The position numbers and the translations under genes are program-made. From assembly GCF_052180215.1 (NCBI RefSeq), contig NZ_CP197471.1, positions 840,001 through 904,000 on the forward strand: a DNA stretch of 64,000 bases, read 5' to 3'. The stretch comes from Pseudoneobacillus sp052180215 (lineage in GTDB: Bacteria; Bacillota; Bacilli; Bacillales; Cytobacillaceae). Positions 31,977-39,806 of the stretch are shown in pieces (positions within the stretch are counted from its first letter, which is position 1; each line of letters starts with the position of its first letter). The notes under the pieces are model-generated. The model was not told the DNA's origin and made no database searches. It saw nothing but the letters and a program-made list of their open reading frames with translations.

Positions 31977-32699
31977 ATGGAAAAATTAGAACTTAAAAAC
32001 TCTCAGCCTCCAATAGACCCTTCCATTTTTAAATGGAAGCACTTTATATTTGCTGTCCTTGTATATGGATTGCTCATGTTTGCTTCTATTATTCCATTAG
32101 TCATATTTGATGAAGTAACAGGAACAAGATTTAGTGACAAAATTTTAAATGGACCCTATCAGGGATTATTTCTAGATGCAATTATTGTTCTCCTTGTCAT
32201 ATTAATGATACGACCATTTAGGCTACAGGTTTTTAGAAAAACAACTTGGCAGCTTGCTGTGTTTAAACAACGTAAAACCTATATAGTGATACTTGGTGTT
32301 CTTGTCACAAACTTTGTTTTTCAACAAATTGTTAATGGAATTTATCAACTTGAATCGAATGACAAGCAATTAAAAAGCTTAAATTTAGATCCAAATGATC
32401 ATTATAGTTGGATAACCTTATTTTTGATTTTCCTAGCTATTGCCATTCTCACCCCAGTAAAAGAAGAAATACTATACCGCTTATTACCAAAGCTTTTGTT
32501 GGGGAAATATCATGTTCTCATTCTGATTAGCCTTTCGACTGTTGTTTTTGCAGCAGGTCATACAGGCGCGTATATCTCAGCCGGCTTCATGGGTCTCTTA
32601 TTTATGCTAAGTTATCTATATACAAGATCGCTGTGGGTTTCGATTACCATTCATATCATTTGGAATTTTTACAGCTATTGTATGTTATTTCTACTTTAA
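31977..32699 (+). CDS. CPBP family intramembrane metalloprotease
   Basis: A 240-residue membrane protein with about seven to eight segments, of the CAAX protease and bacteriocin-processing (Abi/CPBP) family. The family motifs are E163-E164-x3-R168 (KEEILYRLLPK), FAAGHTG with the second-motif His, and ITIHIIWN with the third-motif His/Asn. The start at 31977 is chosen because GGGGAGA lies nine bases upstream. No bacteriocin gene is nearby, so a processing or housekeeping role is as likely as immunity. Confidence 0.9.
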   Translation: MEKLELKNSQPPIDPSIFKWKHFIFAVLVYGLLMFASIIPLVIFDEVTGTRFSDKILNGPYQGLFLDAIIVLLVILMIRPFRLQVFRKTTWQLAVFKQRKTYIVILGVLVTNFVFQQIVNGIYQLESNDKQLKSLNLDPNDHYSWITLFLIFLAIAILTPVKEEILYRLLPKLLLGKYHVLILISLSTVVFAAGHTGAYISAGFMGLLFMLSYLYTRSLWVSITIHIIWNFYSYCMLFLL

Positions 32700-32701
32700 A
32701 A

Positions 32702-32731
32702 CTGTTTTTCTTTGAAAAGCAGTTTTTTTCT
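32702..32731 (+). terminator. terminator of the CPBP gene
   Basis: AACTGTTTTTC / AAAAGCAGTT type hairpin with loop TTTG, followed by a run of T. Confidence 0.75.
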
Positions 32732-32802
32732 ATTTAGTATACTTTAAGTGAATATGTTAAAATTAGGAAATTAAGAGAATCATTGAATCGGAGGCAACTA
32801 TC

Positions 32803-33285
32803 ATGCAAACTTTGTTTCAATATAATTGGATGGTTAGGGAAGAGTGGTTACAGTGGTGTGAGGATGTGAAGGAAGAAGAGTTATTAGTAAATCGCACTGG
32901 AGGAGTAGGGGGAATCCTACATACCCTCTTCCACATTATCGATGTGGAGTGGAGCTGGATTCGTATTATTCAAGGGAAAACTGATTTTCAAGAGAATTTT
33001 GAAGAGTATCGCAGCATAGACAGAATAAGAGAACTCAATAATCGTTTTCATATCGAAGTGGAAGAATTTGTGCTGAGCTGGAACGAGAATATGGAAAATC
33101 GATTATTAGAAGATCACGATTCTGATGGGAAAATAGAAATTTTTACATGGGGAGAAGTAATGAGACATATGATTGCCCACGAAATACATCACATGGGTCA
33201 ACTATCTGTTTGGGCAAGGGAAATTGGTAAGAAGCCAGTTTCTGCAAATCTGATTGGTCGAGGCTTGGTTACTACGAAAAAATAG
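32803..33285 (+). CDS. DinB family protein
   Basis: A 160-residue four-helix-bundle protein of the DinB/YfiT-like metal-binding superfamily. The three metal ligands are visible as His in HTLFHIIDVEWSW (about residues 46-50) and the HxxxH pair in MIAHEIHHMGQLSVWAREIG (about 130-135). Members include thiol transferases (bacillithiol-S-transferase type), but the substrate cannot be chosen here. The start has a CGGAGGCAACT ribosome binding site. Despite its name there is no evidence of SOS control. It is monocistronic, upstream of the T-box promoter. Confidence 0.88.
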   Translation: MQTLFQYNWMVREEWLQWCEDVKEEELLVNRTGGVGGILHTLFHIIDVEWSWIRIIQGKTDFQENFEEYRSIDRIRELNNRFHIEVEEFVLSWNENMENRLLEDHDSDGKIEIFTWGEVMRHMIAHEIHHMGQLSVWAREIGKKPVSANLIGRGLVTTKK

Positions 33286-33306
33286 ATCCATTTTTTCATA
33301 GAGTAC

Positions 33307-33334
33307 TTGACAGAATATTTCAAAGTTTTATAAG
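33307..33334 (+). promoter_or_regulatory. SigA-type promoter of the T-box unit
   Basis: TTGACA (33307-33312), a 16-bp spacer, then TATAAG (33329-33334). It is placed to start the leader just before Stem I of the T-box. Confidence 0.75.
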
Positions 33335-33361
33335 ATAAGTAAAAGTTTTCCATATAAAACA

Positions 33362-33596
33362 CTGAGATTAGGAATAGTAAGGAATTCGTATTGTGAAGAG
33401 AGCTGTCGGTTGGTGAAAGACAGTCAATACCATTCCCGAACTCGCCTAGGAGTGGTTAGGCTGAAAAAAGTAGGTCTAAACGGTTTACTCCCGTAATCGA
33501 GTCTTGAGAAAGTTTGTGGTTTACAAACTAAGAAGAGTGGTACCACGTTAGCATAGCCTATCGTCTCTTTATGAGATGATAGGCTTTTTATTTTTT
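33362..33596 (+). ncRNA. T-box leader, leucine (CUC) specifier
   Basis: All T-box parts are present: the AGTA S-turn strand (33376-33379), helix arms GGAAT/ATTCC and GTATTG/CAATAC, the GAAGAGAG segment, the distal loop CTGTCGGTTGGTGAAAGACAG region, then CCCGAA followed by the specifier CTC (33441-33443) and a purine. The T-box sequence AGAGTGGTACCACG is at 33534-33547, with TGGT to pair the tRNA end NCCA. The terminator stem AGCCTATCGTCTC / GAGATGATAGGCT (33555-33585) and a T-rich tail follow. By the geometry GAA-NNN-purine the codon read is CUC, leucine. The unit controlled is HIT protein plus PP2C-like protein. Confidence 0.88.
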
Positions 33597-33614
33597 CGGG
33601 GAGGGACAAGAATC

Positions 33615-34070
33615 ATGAGTGAAAATTGCTTTATTTGTGACAAGCATAACGGGAAAATCCAAACAGCAGGCAGCATTGTTTATGAGGACGAATTTGTCTA
33701 TGTTGGACATATTGACCGAAATGGACAGCCCAATTATTTAGGTCATATGATGATTGACTTAAAAAGACATGTTCCAACGCTAGCAGAAATGAACCCAGAC
33801 GAGGCAAAAGCATTCGGAATGATTATGGCAAGAATCAGTAAAGCCTTAAAAGAGACAGAAAAAGCGGAGCATGTATATGCAGTTGTTTCAGGAAATGCTG
33901 TTCCTCATCTTCATATGCATGTTATTGCTCGCTATCCTCATACACCTGAAGAATATTGGGCACCTTTTGCTGTTTATGATGCACCTAATGCTCCTATGGG
34001 TAACAATCAAAAGGTAATAGAATTGTGTAATAGATTGAAAGCTTACTTAGAGATGAATCATTATGAATAA
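33615..34070 (+). CDS. HIT family protein under T-box control
   Basis: A 151-residue histidine-triad nucleotide hydrolase or transferase. The catalytic triad H98-x-H100-x-H102 is in VPHLHMHVIARYP, and the N-terminal CFICDKHNGKIQ resembles the zinc-finger-like CxxC start of many HIT proteins. The C-terminal part (PHTPEEYWAPFAVYDAP) is specific to a longer Bacillus subgroup. The start at 33615 is set by GGGGAGGGA eight bases upstream. The gene directly follows a leucine-type T-box terminator, so its transcription should rise when tRNA-Leu is uncharged. It overlaps the next gene by 8 bp. Confidence 0.92.
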   Translation: MSENCFICDKHNGKIQTAGSIVYEDEFVYVGHIDRNGQPNYLGHMMIDLKRHVPTLAEMNPDEAKAFGMIMARISKALKETEKAEHVYAVVSGNAVPHLHMHVIARYPHTPEEYWAPFAVYDAPNAPMGNNQKVIELCNRLKAYLEMNHYE

Positions 34071-34872
34071 AATAAAAGAGTATTACTGGGTAGGGAGTCA
34101 AGAGAATTATGTAGATGAACTAGATATACATCCGATTGGTCAGATCGTGTTGGGACGCTTCGGCGGAAACTCAGCTCAAGGGCAGTATAAAAATGAAGAT
34201 GGATGTTTGATTTGGGTCAATGAGGAGCAGGATTGGGAATTTGTCATCCTGTTAGATGCTCACCATACGGCTGAAAGTGCTGAATTAGTTATCCATACTT
34301 TTCAAAATCATAAAAAGGAAATCCAAAATTGTTTGGATCTACCTATCAATGAAGCCTTCAACCGTTTAAATGAACAACTTTTAGCCACTTTCCAAAGTGA
34401 ATCATTTAAAGAGGCATGTCAAAAGGTTCAAGGAGAAACAGCTTGCTTATGCGTAGCAAGAAAAGGTAAGTTTCTTTGGTGGTTATCAATAGGAGATTGT
34501 ATTCTATATTTGTTTCATCCGGAATTATCTGCCTTAAACGAATACCAGCAAAATCAAAGAAGTTTTTATCAATGGGTAGGACAGGTGAATACATTTGATT
34601 TGCCTGTTCCTTGTTACAGTACTGGAAGAAAAGAACTTAGAAAAGGAAAGAATCAACTATTTCTTACAACAGATGGTCTTACAGAATGCCCGAATACTTT
34701 TTTTACAGACCCTAAAGAAATCCATAAGCCATTTGCAAACTTTTCAAATGAAGAAAGTGTCAAAATGCTGTTAGAGGAAATTAGAGATAAAAATGTGAGA
34801 GACAGCACCACTATTCTTTCCTGGTTTGTACATATAAAGGAAGAAGCTAGTTTACCGAGCGATATGAAATAA
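34063..34872 (+). CDS. PP2C-like protein phosphatase
   Basis: A 269-residue protein with the PP2C fold pattern: YKNEDGCLIW (the R-x-x-N-E-D motif, degenerate at the Arg), VILLDAHHTAES (usually DGxGG, here DAHH), WWLSIGDCILYLF (GDS-like), FLTTDGLTE (the metal-binding SDG-like motif) and RDSTTILSWF (late Asp). Enough metal ligands remain for activity, but the DAHH change is notable. It overlaps the HIT gene by 8 bp and so is under the same leucine T-box. Possible role: dephosphorylation of a protein target in amino acid stress; this is inference. Confidence 0.78.
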   Translation: MNKIKEYYWVGSQENYVDELDIHPIGQIVLGRFGGNSAQGQYKNEDGCLIWVNEEQDWEFVILLDAHHTAESAELVIHTFQNHKKEIQNCLDLPINEAFNRLNEQLLATFQSESFKEACQKVQGETACLCVARKGKFLWWLSIGDCILYLFHPELSALNEYQQNQRSFYQWVGQVNTFDLPVPCYSTGRKELRKGKNQLFLTTDGLTECPNTFFTDPKEIHKPFANFSNEESVKMLLEEIRDKNVRDSTTILSWFVHIKEEASLPSDMK

Positions 34873-34885
34873 GTTATGATGCAAT

Positions 34886-34913
34886 TAAATCGTCCATTTA
34901 GGCGATTTTTTTG
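34886..34913 (+). terminator. terminator of the HIT/PP2C unit
   Basis: AAATCGTCC-ATTT-AGGCGATTT followed by five T. Located 14 bases after the PP2C stop. Confidence 0.75.
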
Positions 34914-34918
34914 TTTTG

Positions 34919-35096
34919 AAAGGCTCTTTTCTGAAACTTTGTTGCTTTTTCTAACTAATAAATAGCATTTCACTATATAGGGTGTTGAAACTCATAGGAA
35001 ATGAAGAAAAGAGCTGAGCGCAAATTAAGAGACCCTGTAAAAATCCGGCTTTAGGGATTTTTACGAAAACTACAAACTATACGAAAACAGCCTTTT
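34919..35096 (+). mobile_element. MITE-like element, copy 3 (178 bp)
   Basis: It begins AAAGGCTCTTTTCTGAAAC and ends ATACGAAAACAGCCTTTT, nearly the same length as copy 1. The left end and the reverse complement of the right end align as AAAGGCT, TTTTC and TTTGT blocks over about 35 bases. Internal stems: CTCTTTTCT with AGAAAAGAG, and GTAAAAATCC / GGATTTTTAC around a GGCTTTA loop (35037-35063). The right end is about 90 bp before the ECF sigma gene, same orientation as the other two copies. Confidence 0.78.
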
Positions 35097-35187
35097 GTAA
35101 AATTTTTTCATTGTGATGGAACTTTTCATAGACTTAAAAACTCTAATTGATACATAAAGCAGCAAAGGGAAAGGAGCGGAGACGATT

Positions 35188-35715
35188 GTGATTGTATCTT
35201 TATCGGATTCAAGGATGTTAAAGAAGATAAAAAAACAAGATATGAATGCCATAATCCATTGGTTTGATACACGGAAATCAAAGTTTTATAAAATCGGATG
35301 GGCCTATTTAAAAAGTCACCATGATGTCGAGGATGTTTTTCATAATACGATTATCAAAGTTCATGAAAAAATCCATCAGCTTAAGGAAGAGCAATATTTT
35401 GATACATGGGTAACCTCTATTTTTATAAACGAGTGTCGAAACCTTTATCGAAAAAATAAGCAAAGAGAAATGGAGGGGCCCGTTGTTACGGAAGATATGA
35501 GTCAGCATGAGACCAAGGTAGAGGTGCTAGACGGACTAGCTCAGCTGGATGAAAAATATAAAGAAATTATCATTTTAAAGTACATGAAGGGTTTCTCACA
35601 GGATGAAATTGCCGAGATTTTAAAGGTACCAGTAGGGACAATAAAATCCAGATTATATAGGGGACTTATTTTGCTAAGAAAAGTAATCGAGGGTGGTGAA
35701 GGTAATGAACTGTAA
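35188..35715 (+). CDS. ECF RNA polymerase sigma factor
   Basis: A 175-residue ECF sigma factor. Region 2 (about 20-90) contains HHDVEDVFHNTIIKVHEKIH and FDTWVTSIFINECRNLYRKN; region 4 (about 110-165) contains LDEKYKEIIILKYMKGFSQD, EIAEILKVPVGTIKSRLYRG. The GTG start has AAGGAG eleven bases upstream; an ATG nine codons later is an alternative. It overlaps the anti-sigma gene by 11 bp and is preceded by MITE-like copy 3, which may have replaced or modified its promoter region. Confidence 0.92.
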   Translation: MIVSLSDSRMLKKIKKQDMNAIIHWFDTRKSKFYKIGWAYLKSHHDVEDVFHNTIIKVHEKIHQLKEEQYFDTWVTSIFINECRNLYRKNKQREMEGPVVTEDMSQHETKVEVLDGLAQLDEKYKEIIILKYMKGFSQDEIAEILKVPVGTIKSRLYRGLILLRKVIEGGEGNEL

Positions 35716-37291
35716 TGCTATTCAAGAAAGCTTAGTAGATTTATTGGAAGGAAATCTAAGTGAAAAAAATAGACAAGAAGTAGAAAAGCACCTTCAACAA
35801 TGCGGAAGTTGCCAAGAGGATTGGAGAAAAATTCAGGAAGTGATCTCCATTCTCTACCATGAAAACGAATCGATTGAAGTGCCAGATCAATTTATGAAAA
35901 ATGTGAAACACAAAGTAGAGAGTACCCAGAAGAAAAATAAAAAGTTATTCAAAAAGCAGGCTACGATGGGCTTAGTTGCGGGATTGTTGCTAACCTTTTT
36001 TGTCGGCACGGCGTTTGCTACCAATGGTTTTACATCGGTAATGGATTGGTGGCAAGATTTAAGTCACAAAGAAAATGAAAAAATCGAGAAGAATGTTCAA
36101 CATGGTTTAACAGAAAATCTAAACTTAGTATCAGAAAGCAATGGAGTCAAGGTAAAGGTTACTAATGTCGTTGCAGATGATATCCAAACTCTTATTTACT
36201 ATGAAATCGAGGACACATTGAATGAAAATAACTATATGATTAACTTCAACGATGACTTTGAAATAGTGAACCAAGCTCAAATTTGGAAAGATAGTGAAGA
36301 GTCACCTATAAGAAGTCATTTCAAACTATATTCTGATTCTGAAAATGTGTTTAGAGGTAGATTAGCCTTAGCACCATTGTCAGTAGCAAAAGGAAGTATT
36401 CAGTTGGAGTTAAAGAAACTTGAAAAAGTAGCAAATTCTTCAACAAATAATGAGTTTTACAAAAGTATACCTACTGGCCAAAATGAATTTATAGATGGAG
36501 AGTGGAGTTTCACTATTCCAGTAAAGAAACATGATGTGATTGTTCATGAATTGAATATAGAAACGCAAGTGGAAGGAAATCCGGTCGTAATTGAGAAGTT
36601 AACCATTGCGCCAACTGTAACCATGTTGTCCTATAGGTATAAAAGTGGTGATCCTATGAAAAAGCTTAACTATATTCAAATTTCTAGTTTGGAAGCGAAT
36701 ATTAAGGATTATGTAAATGATCGACTAGGTATACAAACTGGCTATACCGGAGTAGGCAGCGGTAAAAATGGTTGGATTTCAACCGAAGCTATGTTTGATT
36801 CACTTTACCTAGAACAACCAAAGGAAATTCAGATTCAATTTGGTTCGGTTGGTTATACCATAGAGGATCATCAACAATACAAAGTCGACATGACAAAAAA
36901 GTTTCCGCAAACATTTGAATATCTAGGTAATGAGATTTCCATTGAAGAAATTAAAATCGGACATCCGACACAAATCTTGCTGAAAGAAGCGTTATCATCA
37001 AAACGAAATTATGAAGTACTAAATGTAAAATTTTATAATAAAGACGGCCATGGTTCAGGTGGATCAAGCATCAATGGGTTTTATGTTGATAAAGACGGTT
37101 CCACTTATAAATATGAAGATTATTTCTACCGCTTAAACAGTATTAACCAGCCAAGATTCTTTTCATCTGAACACCATATTGAAATGGTAAGTGAAGATAA
37201 GGAAGATATATTTATTCCTGTACAATTTGATATTGAAGGATATACAAAAACATCTTTTTCAGACAAAAAAGTAAAAATTTCATTAGATTAA
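35705..37291 (+). CDS. anti-sigma factor with zinc finger, DUF4179 and C-terminal domain
   Basis: A 528-residue membrane protein. The cytoplasmic N terminus has the zinc-binding anti-sigma motif H-x3-C-x2-C (KHLQQCGSCQEDW, about residues 28-40). One membrane segment follows (MGLVAGLLLTFFVGTAFA, about 89-106), then a large extracytoplasmic region with a DUF4179-like start (WWQDLSHKENEKIEKNVQHG) and a C-terminal DUF5643-like beta-rich region. The start at 35705 is preferred over GTG at 35693 because zinc-finger anti-sigmas begin MNC. It is translationally coupled to the sigma gene and should hold it at the membrane until an envelope signal arrives. Confidence 0.88.
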   Translation: MNCNAIQESLVDLLEGNLSEKNRQEVEKHLQQCGSCQEDWRKIQEVISILYHENESIEVPDQFMKNVKHKVESTQKKNKKLFKKQATMGLVAGLLLTFFVGTAFATNGFTSVMDWWQDLSHKENEKIEKNVQHGLTENLNLVSESNGVKVKVTNVVADDIQTLIYYEIEDTLNENNYMINFNDDFEIVNQAQIWKDSEESPIRSHFKLYSDSENVFRGRLALAPLSVAKGSIQLELKKLEKVANSSTNNEFYKSIPTGQNEFIDGEWSFTIPVKKHDVIVHELNIETQVEGNPVVIEKLTIAPTVTMLSYRYKSGDPMKKLNYIQISSLEANIKDYVNDRLGIQTGYTGVGSGKNGWISTEAMFDSLYLEQPKEIQIQFGSVGYTIEDHQQYKVDMTKKFPQTFEYLGNEISIEEIKIGHPTQILLKEALSSKRNYEVLNVKFYNKDGHGSGGSSINGFYVDKDGSTYKYEDYFYRLNSINQPRFFSSEHHIEMVSEDKEDIFIPVQFDIEGYTKTSFSDKKVKISLD

Positions 37292-37302
37292 TAGTTTTTA
37301 GT

Positions 37303-37338
37303 TTAAATCGAGGTAGAACTTAGTTCTATCTCGATTTG
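37303..37338 (+). terminator. terminator of the second sigma/anti-sigma operon
   Basis: AAATCGAGGTAGAAC-TTA-GTTCTATCTCGATTT, a 15-bp stem with one G-T pair, followed by a short T-rich stretch (GTTTTG). Confidence 0.85.
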
Positions 37339-37414
37339 TTTTGTATGTAGCCGATTTTAAAAATCCTTAAGAGTCAAATAAATACAGGTATAAATTGTAA
37401 ATGTATTTAAAAAT

Positions 37415-37441
37415 TATAACAATTGTCAACAGATTGTTATA
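37415..37441. promoter_or_regulatory. perfect palindrome in the leader of the second GGDEF-EAL gene
   Basis: TATAACAAT-N9-ATTGTTATA, 9-bp arms, followed by GGATTTTTTT. It lies in the 440-bp gap before the GGDEF-EAL/MCP operon. A regulator site is the simplest reading; as RNA it could also be a weak terminator. A second dyad, TGTGA-N7-TCACA, is at 37646-37662. No riboswitch was recognised in this gap. Confidence 0.55.
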
Positions 37442-37733
37442 GGATTTTTTTCTAAACTTGAACAATTTATGACATCTGAATTTTATAGATATAACAATGT
37501 AAACACTGTGCTATAGTTTAAATGCTTGTTACATCTGAACTAGTAATGGATAAGAAATATAGTAGAAAAGTCATTTGTTTTGATGTTTTTTAAAAATATT
37601 GATGTCTTTAAAATTTCGTATCAATCATTAAGATTCTTGCTGAAGTGTGATATTGCCTCACATCAATTTCAGACCATCCTAGACTTGACTTAAACAAAAA
37701 TATCTCTTTTAAAGTGAAAGTGGTGACTATACA

Positions 37734-39806
37734 TTGGCATTTAATTCTCTTCTTTCTAGTAATTTAGAACAAGCTTTAGATGCTTCATCTATCATTGCTG
37801 TTACTGATCGAACTGGAAAGATTACATATGTAAATGATAGATTTTGTGAATTTTCTAAATACTCAAAGGAAGAATTGGTTGGGCAAGATCATCGAATAAT
37901 TAATTCAGGATATCACTCCAGCCATTTTTTTAGACAAATGTGGAAAACCATCTGCAGTGGACAGGTGTGGAAAGGCGAAGTAAAAAACAAAGCAAAAGAC
38001 GGTTCCAACTATTGGGTAGATACTGTCATTGTCCCTTTTCTTGATAAAAATTCTAGACCTTATCAATTTGTGTCTATTAGAAATGACATTACTCGGAAGA
38101 AACTTATGGAGGAAGAATTAAATCAAAGTGCAGAACGGATCCATGCGATGATTCAACATGCAAATGAAGGGGTTGCCATCATCGATTCTAATTTTAATGT
38201 TTGTTATATGAGTCCAACATATAAGAAAATAACCCAAAAGGACGAACGTGAAGTATTAAATCAAAGCGTGGTGCAATTGATACATAGAGAGGATTGCTCC
38301 TATTTTTATCAACAGTATGATCAAGCATTGATGCATCCACAAGTGCCTGTCCGTTTCCAAATACGAGCACGTCATGTTAACGGATTATATTATGTTCATG
38401 AATTAATTTTGACCAATTTTTACGATCACCCAGGAATTAATGGGATGGTAATAAACTTTAGAGACTTAACAGAAGAAAAAAAAATCAAGCAACAGTTACA
38501 AGTTAAAGAGTTTTATGACCCTTTGACTAATTTGCCTAATCGATTGTTTTTCAAATCAAGACTAAAAACCATGGTGGAGAATCGGAATAATTGGGTATTA
38601 GCTATATTTAATATCGATGATTTTCAACACATCAATGACATATTTGGACATGAGGTAGGGGACCAACTTCTACAGTTAATTTCAAATCGAATAACTACTA
38701 ATCTTAAGAAAGATAGCTTTCTTGCTCGGATAGCAGGTGATGAATTCGCCTTAATTGTACCAGGTGATAGACATTTCTGTAAAACTGTTGGCGAGAAAAT
38801 GATGGACATGTTTAAAAAGCCTTTTATTGTTAATGAAAATGATATCTATATGACGATTAGTTTGGGACTTTGTCATTTTCCAATTGATGCAGCGGAAAAG
38901 AAGACTTTACTTACCTATACAACAAGTTCAATGAAGTTTGCAAAGGAAAAAGGGAAAAATCAATATAAGATTTTTGATACATCTCTAGCTATTCTGAATT
39001 ATCGCGCGTTTTTAATTAAGAATGACATAAGAAATGCCGTTCGAAACCATCAGTTAGAAGTCTATTTTCAACCTAGAGTTGATGCGGTGACAGATAAGAT
39101 TGTTTCATTTGAGTCATTGATTAGATGGAATCATCCTGAATTAGGAATTATAAGTCCTAATGAGTTTATTTGTGTAGCAGAACAAAACGGGTTAATGATT
39201 TCAATAGGCCAGTGGGTTTTTGAAGAATCTTGTAGAAAGTTAAAAATTATAAATGAAAAGTTTCATAGTTCATATAAGGTATCAATTAATTTTTCAGTTC
39301 AGCAATTACTGAGTGTAAATTCTGTGAATGAATACATAGAAATGATTGAGAACATGGGAATCCCATCTTCCTTTATTGAAATTGAAATTACTGAATCAGT
39401 ATTTATCCATAATAAAGAGCGGGTTAACAGAGTTATTAATCGATTTCGTGAATATGGTTTTAGCATTAGCTTAGATGATTTTGGAACCGGATATTCCTCT
39501 CTTAACTATCTTCAAGAATTTCGAACGGACGTATTAAAGATAGACCGTAGCTTTGTAAATAAGATAACGGGGGATAAAGAAGGAAAAAGTATTGTAGCAA
39601 TGATTATTAAGCTTGCCCATGAACTTGGCATGAGGGTAGTCGGAGAGGGCGTTGAAACTCCTAAGCAATATACAATATTAAAACAGATGGGTTGCGATGA
39701 AGTACAAGGCTACCTTTATACGAAACCATTGCCTTTTAAAGAACTTTTAATTTACTTATCACCATTGACCGATAATAAAGAAACTAAGGAGAATTCACCA
39801 TTATGA
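37734..39806 (+). CDS. PAS-PAS-GGDEF-EAL protein with variant motifs
   Basis: A 690-residue cytoplasmic c-di-GMP protein with no membrane segment. Two PAS domains (about 10-135 and 135-255) are followed by GGDEF (about 265-425) and EAL (about 435-685). The cyclase motif reads A334-G-D-E-F338 instead of GGDEF, which can be active in some proteins. The phosphodiesterase motif reads E460-S-L, keeping the metal-binding Glu, and DDFGTGYSSLNYL is intact. The start is TTG with a weak GGTGA site. The stop overlaps the next start as ATGA, coupling it to a chemoreceptor. Confidence 0.92.
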   Translation: MAFNSLLSSNLEQALDASSIIAVTDRTGKITYVNDRFCEFSKYSKEELVGQDHRIINSGYHSSHFFRQMWKTICSGQVWKGEVKNKAKDGSNYWVDTVIVPFLDKNSRPYQFVSIRNDITRKKLMEEELNQSAERIHAMIQHANEGVAIIDSNFNVCYMSPTYKKITQKDEREVLNQSVVQLIHREDCSYFYQQYDQALMHPQVPVRFQIRARHVNGLYYVHELILTNFYDHPGINGMVINFRDLTEEKKIKQQLQVKEFYDPLTNLPNRLFFKSRLKTMVENRNNWVLAIFNIDDFQHINDIFGHEVGDQLLQLISNRITTNLKKDSFLARIAGDEFALIVPGDRHFCKTVGEKMMDMFKKPFIVNENDIYMTISLGLCHFPIDAAEKKTLLTYTTSSMKFAKEKGKNQYKIFDTSLAILNYRAFLIKNDIRNAVRNHQLEVYFQPRVDAVTDKIVSFESLIRWNHPELGIISPNEFICVAEQNGLMISIGQWVFEESCRKLKIINEKFHSSYKVSINFSVQQLLSVNSVNEYIEMIENMGIPSSFIEIEITESVFIHNKERVNRVINRFREYGFSISLDDFGTGYSSLNYLQEFRTDVLKIDRSFVNKITGDKEGKSIVAMIIKLAHELGMRVVGEGVETPKQYTILKQMGCDEVQGYLYTKPLPFKELLIYLSPLTDNKETKENSPL

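Noticed and set aside
33441..33449. Alanine (GCC) specifier for the T-box
   Set aside because: GCC follows CTC, but the specifier should directly follow the GAA of the S-turn and be followed by a purine. CTC-G fits; GCC-T does not.
37646..37662. CRP/FNR site TGTGA-N7-TCACA
   Set aside because: CRP and FNR sites have a 6-bp spacer; here it is 7. Kept only as an unexplained dyad.
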